Shown: positions 1 through 5,288 of the stretch, piece by piece
How positions within the stretch are numbered: position 1 is the stretch's first letter
How the letters are laid out: each line of letters opens with the position of its first letter
Source of the DNA: Eubacteriales Family XIII. Incertae Sedis bacterium
GTDB taxonomy: Bacteria > Bacillota > Clostridia > Peptostreptococcales > Anaerovoracaceae
Length of the DNA stretch: 7,485 bases
NCBI GenBank assembly: GCA_031278255.1
Contig: JAITKU010000066.1
Coordinates: 1-7,485 of the forward strand
Reading direction: 5' to 3'
Position numbers and translations under genes: made by a program
Notes under the pieces: model-generated
Seen by the model: only the letters and a program-made list of their open reading frames with translations
The model's database searches: none
What the model was told of the DNA's origin: nothing

Positions 1-1248
1 CTCCTTGTACCCGGGATGAATGCTGAGCATCTCGGCCGCATCGAGAAAGCTGTCGGAAATTATGTTAAAAAACACCTTTCTTCCGTTCAGAAAACGAATC
101 TGTTCCTCCACCCACGCAAACAGAATCTCAAAGGTCAATTTCTCCAAGGGGAACAGTTTCGCTTGATTTTCGGCTATGTCCAAAATTTCGAGCGGTGTGG
201 AAAGCTCCGGAATCTTCGCGCGCATGAGGGCCTCATAACCGAAAACGGAGCCGTCGCGCATGTCCACGATCGGCTGAAACGCGAAATGGATCCCCCTCTC
301 GTCCAGCAGTGTTTCCAACGCGACCTGCTTGTTGAAAAAATCCTTGTTCTTGGAATATATCCTGCTGTCAAAGCGGGCTATGCTGCCCCTGTTTCGCCGC
401 TTCACCTCATACATGGTATAGGCGGCGAACTTGATCAACTCGTCCACGAAATAGGTATCCTGCGGATATAAGGCGACGCCCACGGAAGCGCGAAACTTAT
501 GTACGACCCCGCGGATCGAGAAAACGCACTTGTTCATCTGCTCCCACACAAAGGTCCGCACCTCGTCAAAGGCGGTTTCCGCATCGTCAAAGCCGTGCAG
601 GTACAGCGCGAATTCATCCCCGGATAAACGGGCCGCCAAGCCGTTGTTGTCCCCGAATACCCGAAAAATCCGCGCGGCCTGCCGGATGTATTTGTCTCCC
701 GCCTCGCGGCCGAAAGTGTCATTGATGTGTTTCAGGTTGTCCAGGCCGCTGCACAGCAGCACCCCGACCTCCTCCGGCCGGGCGTTGATCAGATCGTACA
801 CCCCGCGCATAAAGAAGTTGCGATTGAGCAGATCGGTGTCGCTGTCGTGTCTGGCAAGATACTCCATCGCCTCCCGGCGCTGCCTGAGCTGCCGCGTCAT
901 CTCGTTGAAACCGTCGGAGAGGCTGCCCATATACTCCACGACCTGCTGATAGTCCCCCTGTGCCACCCGCCCGATCTGCCACGTGATGTGAACGAGTTTG
1001 GAATGCAAACTCTTCAGGCTCATGGACAAAAAATTGTCCCGTTGCGGCGGCGGAACCGAAAAATTGCCTTGGGCGATCTCATTGGCATAGTCGTTCAATC
1101 CCTCAAGGTTTTGGCACAACTGTATCATGAGCCTGCGGGTTTCGCTTTCCGGCACAGACTCTGAAAGGGTGCGCGCCTTGCGCACATCGCCGGCCAAAAG
1201 CCGACGCAACGCTTCGTTGATCGCGTTCTGATGACGGTTTTCTTTCAT
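1..1248 (-). CDS. HAMP-like/GGDEF/EAL cyclic-di-GMP turnover protein (3' end outside window)
   Basis: The first 416 residues are open without a stop up to the window edge. The start is the ATG at 1248-1246, five bases after GGAAGG. No signal peptide or membrane segment is visible, so the protein should be cytosolic. Residues about 50-125 look like two successive HAMP-type helical segments (EIAQGNF near 57-63, RVAQGDY near 94-100, FNEMTRQL near 114-121). A GGDEF domain spans about 130-295, with signature SGDEF at 209-213, so the first Gly is Ser. The usual RxxD inhibitory site is not in its normal place upstream. An EAL domain begins near 318 (FQPIVDM at 324-330, intact EALMR at 339-343, FFN at 393-395) and is cut by the window. 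The family makes (GGDEF) or hydrolyses (EAL) cyclic-di-GMP. The retained EAL motif suggests phosphodiesterase activity; the GGDEF could be active, GTP-binding only, or inert. TTG, AAA and TTT codons seem more frequent here than in the operon genes. Confidence 0.93.
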   Translation of the reverse strand, partial: MKENRHQNAINEALRRLLAGDVRKARTLSESVPESETRRLMIQLCQNLEGLNDYANEIAQGNFSVPPPQRDNFLSMSLKSLHSKLVHITWQIGRVAQGDYQQVVEYMGSLSDGFNEMTRQLRQRREAMEYLARHDSDTDLLNRNFFMRGVYDLINARPEEVGVLLCSGLDNLKHINDTFGREAGDKYIRQAARIFRVFGDNNGLAARLSGDEFALYLHGFDDAETAFDEVRTFVWEQMNKCVFSIRGVVHKFRASVGVALYPQDTYFVDELIKFAAYTMYEVKRRNRGSIARFDSRIYSKNKDFFNKQVALETLLDERGIHFAFQPIVDMRDGSVFGYEALMRAKIPELSTPLEILDIAENQAKLFPLEKLTFEILFAWVEEQIRFLNGRKVFFNIISDSFLDAAEMLSIHPGYKE

Positions 1249-1253
1249 TGCAA

Positions 1254-1259
1254 CCTTCC
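1254..1259 (-). promoter_or_regulatory. Ribosome binding site of the GGDEF/EAL gene
   Basis: GGAAGG lies five bases before the ATG at 1248. It fixes the start of the GGDEF/EAL gene. Confidence 0.7.
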
Positions 1260-1280
1260 ATTCGCTGCGGCGCGACACGA

Positions 1281-1304
1281 ACCGGCCGAAAAAAGCGGAC
1301 CGGT
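1281..1304 (-). promoter_or_regulatory. Hairpin in the leader of the GGDEF/EAL gene
   Basis: ACCGG and CCGGT arms, extended inward by a CCG/CGG pair, give an eight-pair stem with one bulged base and a seven-base loop that includes a run of six Us in the minus-strand RNA. It ends about 20 bases before the Shine-Dalgarno sequence. The U run is in the loop, not after the stem, so this is not a standard terminator. A regulatory role is only a possibility. Confidence 0.35.
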
Positions 1305-1431
1305 CGCTCGTATCGCACCCCGGCGCACCGCGACCTTTTTGGGCACGCCGCGGCACGCATCCGTTTCCCCATCATCAAATAAGTTTCTTTGTCTCTCCGC
1401 ATTCTCGCGTCCTTTTTCCGCGATAATACGG

Positions 1432-1440
1432 CCCCCCCCC
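1432..1440 (-). repeat. Nine-G homopolymer tract
   Basis: Nine consecutive C on the given strand read as G9 on the coding strand. The tract lies in the spacer about 30 bases after the V4R stop codon and 180 bases before the GGDEF/EAL start. Six of its bases can pair with the CGGGGG at 1451-1456 to form a hairpin. Tracts of this length are prone to slippage. Confidence 0.8.
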
Positions 1441-1463
1441 GATCTTGCGCCGGGGGCTTTTCG

Positions 1464-1481
1464 CCGCCGTTTACACGGCGG
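1464..1481 (-). other. Hairpin across the V4R stop codon
   Basis: A perfect 7-bp inverted repeat, CCGCCGT and ACGGCGG, encloses a four-base loop (1471-1474) that contains the TAA stop of the V4R gene. No T run follows on the minus strand, so it does not look like an intrinsic terminator. It could stabilise the 3' end of the upstream transcript or slow terminating ribosomes; neither is shown by the sequence. Confidence 0.45.
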
Positions 1482-1995
1482 GCTGTTCCGGATAAGCGTT
1501 AAAACGGCAAACCGTACCGCCGGTCGCCCAGCAGTCCACCTCCACCGCCACGAAATCCCTCTTCGTATAGGTTCCAAAGACGCCGGCGATGAAGCCCTCG
1601 TCGTACCAGCAGACGGTTTGACCGCTCACGGGCAAGCCGGAACAGTCCAGATCCTCCTCCACCGTCAGAACGAATTCCAGCGACTCCGTATCCGTTTTTT
1701 CCATCCGCAGAATGCCGATCTTCAGCTCGCGCAGCGTCTTTTGAAGCTCCGCGATAAACGCGCTGAACGGCAGGCTGTTGTCCAAAAGCTTCTCCGTAAA
1801 GGCCCTGCCCGCCCGCAGACCCGCGCGGCGAAAGATCTCATGGGCCTGCTCCGTTCCGTAAGAATCGCACAACTCGTCCATCAGGGTATATTGCATCAAG
1901 CGATATACCGATACCGGCATTTCCTGCCCGATCTTGCCCCGTCCCACGGTCAGATTCCCCAAACGTTCCCAATCAAAGGCCCGCATCTGTTCCAT
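1471..1995 (-). CDS. V4R-domain (4-vinyl reductase-like) putative sensor protein
   Basis: This encodes 174 residues from the ATG at 1995-1993, which has AAGGAGG eight bases upstream; in-frame ATGs further upstream have no comparable site. Residues about 28-168 resemble the stand-alone V4R proteins found near diguanylate cyclases in anaerobic Bacillota: an N-terminal helical part (VYRLMQYTLMDEL), a central strand-rich part, and a conserved C-terminal block with DCSGLPVSG at 117-125, CWYDEGFIAGVF at 129-140 and DCWATGGTVCRF at 154-165. Cysteines 118, 129, 155 and 163 cluster there; C43 is separate. V4R domains are thought to bind small hydrophobic ligands, and cysteine-rich examples such as archaeal MsvR respond to redox state. 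There is no DNA-binding domain, so the protein probably passes its signal to a partner. The gene overlaps the end of ribF by 23 bases and precedes the GGDEF/EAL gene, its most likely partner. The ligand is unknown. Confidence 0.85.
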   Translation of the reverse strand: MEQMRAFDWERLGNLTVGRGKIGQEMPVSVYRLMQYTLMDELCDSYGTEQAHEIFRRAGLRAGRAFTEKLLDNSLPFSAFIAELQKTLRELKIGILRMEKTDTESLEFVLTVEEDLDCSGLPVSGQTVCWYDEGFIAGVFGTYTKRDFVAVEVDCWATGGTVCRFNAYPEQPAV

Positions 1996-2974
1996 TCCTA
2001 ACCCCTCCTTTCTCATACGATAAACGATCGATCCCATCGCGCTTTCCCGGCGTTTCATGGTAGGCGCGCGCCTCTTTGCAATCCGCCTCGATTTGGCGCA
2101 CGAGGCATTCCGTATTCTCAAAACGCCGTTCCTCCCTGAGTTTTTTCAGGAAAGCGACGCAGACGGACTGTCCGTAAAGCTCTCCGCTGAAATCCAGCAA
2201 ATGCGTTTCGACGAGCCGCCGTCCCTCCCCGTCCACGGTGGGACGGACGCCCACGTTGGTCACGCCGGCCAGACGCCGGCCGGATACGCCGCATTCGGTC
2301 ACGTAGACCCCATGCGCGGGAACGGACATACCGGCGTCCAAGTGCATGTTCAGTGTCGGGAATCCGAAAGTTCTGCCTACGCGATTGCCCTCGATCACCA
2401 CGCCCTTGATAAAATAATTCCGGCCCAAAAAGCGCGCGCATTCCTCCATGCGCCCCTCCGCGATCAGCGTGCGGATCAGGGAACTGCTGACGATCGTACC
2501 GTCCGCGCGCACGGCGTCCATGACGTGTACGGGAAAACCCAGCGCCGCGCCGGACGCGCGCAGACTCTCGGCGTCGCCCTCGGCCCTATAGCCGTAATGG
2601 AAATTGAAGCCGCAGAAAGCCTCCGCCATATTGAAAGCGCCGCGCAGCAGTTCCTCCACAAAGCTTTCCCGCCGCATACGGCAAATCCGCTCCGTGAAAG
2701 GCAGAGAGAACAGATAATCGACGCCCAGAGCCTCGATCGTTGCGGCCTTGTCGTCCGGATATTGGATATTCCGCACGACGATCTTGCCGGCGAGCGCATT
2801 CTTGGGGTGGTTTGAAAAGGTGAAAACGGCACTCTTCAGCCCGCTCCGCGCGGCGCCGGATACGGCGCGTCCGATCAACGCCGTGTGCCCCTTGTGCATT
2901 CCGTCGAAGCTGCCCATCGCAAGCGCTGTTTTTTCAATGTTCCGTATATCCGCAAGCCGTGTAAATGTAATCAT
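1973..2974 (-). CDS. ribF: Bifunctional riboflavin kinase / FMN adenylyltransferase
   Basis: This 333-residue protein converts riboflavin to FMN and FMN to FAD in the cytosol. The N-terminal adenylyltransferase half shows GSFDGMHKGH at 21-30 (the HxGH-type nucleotide site), FNFHYGYRAEGD at 123-134, and SSSLIR at 163-168, the counterpart of the usual STRIR motif. The C-terminal riboflavin kinase half shows GNRVGRTFGFPTLNM at 196-210, NVGVRPTV at 240-247 and ETHLLDF at 256-262, whose Glu is the expected catalytic base. The chosen ATG overlaps the truB stop as ATGA and begins the typical first strand; the frame is open further upstream, but that part has no family similarity. The last 25-30 residues, after the usual helical end, form a charged tail whose DNA carries the V4R ribosome binding site and start. 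No FMN riboswitch is expected or seen, as the gene is embedded in the operon. Confidence 0.96.
   Translation of the reverse strand: MITFTRLADIRNIEKTALAMGSFDGMHKGHTALIGRAVSGAARSGLKSAVFTFSNHPKNALAGKIVVRNIQYPDDKAATIEALGVDYLFSLPFTERICRMRRESFVEELLRGAFNMAEAFCGFNFHYGYRAEGDAESLRASGAALGFPVHVMDAVRADGTIVSSSLIRTLIAEGRMEECARFLGRNYFIKGVVIEGNRVGRTFGFPTLNMHLDAGMSVPAHGVYVTECGVSGRRLAGVTNVGVRPTVDGEGRRLVETHLLDFSGELYGQSVCVAFLKKLREERRFENTECLVRQIEADCKEARAYHETPGKRDGIDRLSYEKGGVRNGTDAGL
2004..2010 (-). promoter_or_regulatory. Strong Shine-Dalgarno of the V4R gene, inside ribF
   Basis: AAGGAGG sits eight bases before the ATG at 1995. It lies within the last codons of ribF and decides the V4R start over several in-frame ATGs further upstream. 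It is the best match to the anti-Shine-Dalgarno sequence among the gene starts checked in the window. Confidence 0.8.
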
Positions 2975-3921
2975 AACTCCCGCAATACCTTTTCCGCGCG
3001 AAGCGCGTCCGGTCCGAATCTTCCCACGCCGAGAAACACGCGTCCGCGGCGGTCCGTATCGCCGTAAACCCGGCAAAGGGCACGCGCGCCCGCGGTCTGC
3101 CGCGCGGCGTCATGAGTCGAGGTTTTGACACGCATACCGTGCGAAAAGGCGGAAGCCTCTTCGCTGTGAAGCGTCACCGCCGGAAAATCCCCCAGGGGCG
3201 CGTCGAGCGCCGTCAGTATGCCGCCCGGGAGGGCATCCGACGAAAACGCGGCTTCCAGCGCCTCGACCGTATGCGCGTCCTCGAGCGCGAATATGCCGGA
3301 AGCCGTGCGGAGGAGTCCGCTCATGGCCGCGCCGCAGCCCAACATCCGGCCCATATCGTGGCAGAGCGTCCGCATGTAGGTTCCCTTGGAGCATTCCGCT
3401 TCAAAGACCACAAGACCCCGCGCCATATCGATACGCTTGATATCCAGACTGAAAATCTCTATCCCGCGCGCGGGTATATCCACCGTCTTGCCGGCCCGCG
3501 CGTACTCGTACAGCTTCTTTCCGCCTATCTTGACGGCGGAATAAGCCGGCGGCGTCTGCATCTGCGGACCGACGAAGAAGCCCGCCGTTTCCGCGATCAT
3601 GCGTTCCGTGAGACGCGCGATGAAACCGCTTTCCGCCTCAAAGTTCACGCGGCCCCACACATCCTGCGTATCCGTCGCGATACCGAGCCGCATTTCACAC
3701 CGGTAGCGCTTGCGGTCGGCCGCAAGGTATTCCGTAATGCGCGTGCCCTTGCCCACGCACAGGGGGAGTACGCCTACGGCCATTGGGTCCAGCGTCCCCG
3801 TATGCCCGACGCGTCCGGTACCGCTGATCCGCCTGAGAAAATCCACCGCGTCGTGCGAGCTCATGCCGGCCGGCTTCAGGAGGTTGACGATACCGTCCGC
3901 CCCTGCGGGCGCGCGGCTCAT
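2971..3921 (-). CDS. truB: tRNA pseudouridine(55) synthase
   Basis: This 316-residue enzyme converts U55 of the tRNA T-loop to pseudouridine. The N-terminus carries the family block GIVNLLKPAGMSSHDAV (10-26), followed by GHTGTLDPMAVGVLP (39-53) with the catalytic Asp at 45. Further family marks are KRYRCEMRLGIATDTQD near 89-105, TPPAYSAVKIGGKKLYEYAR near 141-160 and CSKGTYMRTLCHDMG near 193-207. A C-terminal PUA-like region of about 70 residues completes the usual length. The ATG overlaps the nrnA stop as ATGA and has GGAG six bases upstream; the long upstream extension of this frame lies over nrnA and is not coding. The end overlaps the ribF start, again as ATGA. Confidence 0.97.
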   Translation of the reverse strand: MSRAPAGADGIVNLLKPAGMSSHDAVDFLRRISGTGRVGHTGTLDPMAVGVLPLCVGKGTRITEYLAADRKRYRCEMRLGIATDTQDVWGRVNFEAESGFIARLTERMIAETAGFFVGPQMQTPPAYSAVKIGGKKLYEYARAGKTVDIPARGIEIFSLDIKRIDMARGLVVFEAECSKGTYMRTLCHDMGRMLGCGAAMSGLLRTASGIFALEDAHTVEALEAAFSSDALPGGILTALDAPLGDFPAVTLHSEEASAFSHGMRVKTSTHDAARQTAGARALCRVYGDTDRRGRVFLGVGRFGPDALRAEKVLREL

Positions 3922-4889
3922 GAGAGGCGCTCCGCGAGCTGCCGCATCAGCAGGGCTTTCACATCCGCAACGCTGCGGTTTGTCACCGTAAAGCCGGCCG
4001 CCCGCGCGTGTCCGCCGCCGCCGTTTTCCGCGGAGAACGCGGCCGCGTCGAAGTCCCGCTTCGAGCGCAGACTGACCTTGATCGTGCGTGCGCTCTTTTC
4101 TTTCAGGAGGCAGGCGAGTTCCACGCCCCTTATATCGCGCAGGGCCTCCGCGACGCCGTCCGTCTCGTCGAGCCGGCCGCCCGTCTCTTTCAGCATCTTC
4201 TGCGTAATGCAGGAGATCACGGCCCGCCCGTTCGCAAAGCGTTCCGCCTCGCCCAGTATGCGCGATTCGAGCAGACGCTTCTCCATGCGCTCGTTTTGGT
4301 AGAGCAGGATGGAGATTTCGGAGGTCCGAACCCCGATCGTATGCAGTTCCGCCGCGATGAGATGTGTCTTGCGCGTCGTGTTGGAATACTGAAATCTCCC
4401 CGTGTCCGTGACGATACCGACGTAGAGCGCGCCGCCGATCTCCGCGTCGATCCCGACGCCGAGAAGCGGGATCAGATCGTATATGATCTCGGCCGTGGCC
4501 GCCGCGCCCTCGTCTATATGGTTCAGGTCGAGAAGAGGCGCGGAGGTCTTGTGGTGATCGATGCACATCGCGAGCGCGCCGGAGCCGAAGAGCGCTTTCC
4601 TCTTCGGGAAACGCCGATATTCATTGCAATCGACGCACACGCAAACATCCGGGCGGGCGGGCAGCGCGGGATCCTCGGTGCAATAGCCCCTGTCCAGAAA
4701 GGAAACCATGTCCGGCAATTCCTCTTCTATGACCACATGCGCCGTCTTTCCCGCCTTTCGGAGCGCGGCGCAAAGCGCGACGGACGAACCCAACGCGTCC
4801 CCGTCCACGGAGACATGCGGGAAGAGCAAAACGGTATGCGCGGCGCAAAGCGCGGCGGCGATTTCTTCGAGGCTGTTGTTCTTCTTCAT
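3918..4889 (-). CDS. nrnA: DHH/DHHA1 nanoRNase / pAp phosphatase
   Basis: This 323-residue member of the DHH phosphoesterase family degrades short oligoribonucleotides to mononucleotides and often removes the 3'-phosphate of pAp, taking the place of Orn in many Bacillota. The metal-binding motifs are all present: HVSVDGDALGSS at 25-36 (His25, Asp29, Asp31), VDCN at 86-89 with Asp87, DHH at 111-113, and TDTGRF at 161-166 with Asp162. The DHHA1 nucleic-acid-binding domain ends with GGGGHARAAGF at 290-300. The residue before the first conserved Asp is Val, where Pro is usual. The start overlaps the rbfA stop by four bases and has only a weak, distant GGGG-type ribosome site, so translation is probably coupled to rbfA. 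NrnA-type enzymes can also degrade pGpG, the breakdown product of cyclic-di-GMP, which links it loosely to the downstream signalling genes. Confidence 0.95.
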   Translation of the reverse strand: MKKNNSLEEIAAALCAAHTVLLFPHVSVDGDALGSSVALCAALRKAGKTAHVVIEEELPDMVSFLDRGYCTEDPALPARPDVCVCVDCNEYRRFPKRKALFGSGALAMCIDHHKTSAPLLDLNHIDEGAAATAEIIYDLIPLLGVGIDAEIGGALYVGIVTDTGRFQYSNTTRKTHLIAAELHTIGVRTSEISILLYQNERMEKRLLESRILGEAERFANGRAVISCITQKMLKETGGRLDETDGVAEALRDIRGVELACLLKEKSARTIKVSLRSKRDFDAAAFSAENGGGGHARAAGFTVTNRSVADVKALLMRQLAERLS

Positions 4890-5272
4890 GCGTCTGTGCC
4901 GTTCCCCGAACGCAAGCTTTCAAATATATGATCCATGCGGCGTCCGTACTCCGAGGACGCGTCGATTTTGAAGATCAGGTCGGGCGTGTGCTTGAGTTGC
5001 AAACGCGCGCCTATCTCCCGCCGCAGAAGCCCCTTGGCCCTGTGGAACGCGTCCAAAACCTCCCGTTTCTCGCCCTCGTCCGCGGCGTCGCGATCCGGAT
5101 CGCAGGAAACCATGACGTAGAGCGTCGCATAACTCCCGTCGCCCGTCACCTCCACGTCGGATATGCCGGCCAGGCGCCTGAGTCCCGGGTCCTTGAGTTC
5201 GCGCAGGAAGAGTTCGCTGACGATCCGGCGGATTTCCTCGGCCATCCTGTCTTTTCTGTATGATCGTTTCAT
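4886..5272 (-). CDS. rbfA: 30S ribosome-binding factor A
   Basis: This 128-residue protein matches RbfA in size and sequence. It binds the immature 30S subunit and helps process and mature the 5' end of 16S rRNA, and is important in cold adaptation. It opens with a basic helix (KRSYRKDRMAEEIRRIVSEL), then KDPGL and the KH-type fold (ISDVEVTGDGSYATLYVMV), and ends with the family block TPDLIFKIDASSEYGRRMD around 94-112. The start at 5272 lies five bases after the infB stop and ten bases after AGAGGG within the end of infB. The frame is open further upstream, but that part overlaps infB and has no RbfA similarity. No ylxP-like gene intervenes between infB and rbfA, unlike in Bacillus. Confidence 0.96.
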   Translation of the reverse strand: MKRSYRKDRMAEEIRRIVSELFLRELKDPGLRRLAGISDVEVTGDGSYATLYVMVSCDPDRDAADEGEKREVLDAFHRAKGLLRREIGARLQLKHTPDLIFKIDASSEYGRRMDHIFESLRSGNGTDA

Positions 5273-5273
5273 C

Positions 5274-5288
5274 GGGATCAATCCCTCT
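5274..5288 (-). promoter_or_regulatory. infB stop / rbfA ribosome-site junction with small dyad
   Basis: AGAGGG (5288-5283) is the rbfA Shine-Dalgarno. Its last three bases belong to the dyad GGGAT-TG-ATCCC (5285-5274), which also contains the infB TGA stop. The stem is only four to five pairs. It may keep the rbfA site partly closed unless ribosomes finishing infB open it, which would couple the two genes. Confidence 0.35.

Larger units (their letters stand above)
1249..1470 (-). other. 222-base non-coding spacer / leader before the GGDEF/EAL gene
   Basis: This is the only sizeable gap in the window. It separates the V4R gene from the GGDEF/EAL gene. It contains a nine-G run, a GC-rich dyad beside it and a second hairpin at 1281-1304. 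No convincing sigma-70 promoter pair was found: a TATTAT-like box near 1424-1429 lacks a good -35 partner. No hairpin is followed by a U tract, so the two genes may be co-transcribed. A 99-codon reading frame starting at 1402 crosses the spacer and enters the GGDEF/EAL gene out of frame. It is Arg-rich, resembles no recognisable protein, and is treated as non-coding. Confidence 0.55.

Noticed and set aside
1103..1402. Possible small gene in the spacer before the GGDEF/EAL gene, with AAGGA upstream
   Set aside because: It overlaps the start of the GGDEF/EAL gene out of frame, is Arg-rich, and has no recognisable features.
1431..1461. Intrinsic terminator after the V4R gene
   Set aside because: The GC-rich stem is followed by a short T run only on the plus strand, where no gene ends; on the minus strand no U tract follows.
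1249..1470. Cyclic-di-GMP riboswitch in the leader
   Set aside because: Hairpins exist, but I could not match the conserved core of the known class I or II riboswitches; a covariance search would decide.
2057..2815. 252-codon open frame on the plus strand opposite ribF
   Set aside because: Antisense to the conserved ribF domains and without any recognisable motif.
3112..4302. Long 396-codon open frame on the plus strand opposite truB and nrnA
   Set aside because: It is antisense to two clear genes with intact motifs, has an Arg/His-rich composition and no recognisable domain; long shadow frames are expected in GC-rich genes.
4008..4931. 307-codon open frame on the plus strand opposite nrnA
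   Set aside because: A shadow of nrnA: no family resemblance and composition driven by the codon pattern of the opposite strand.
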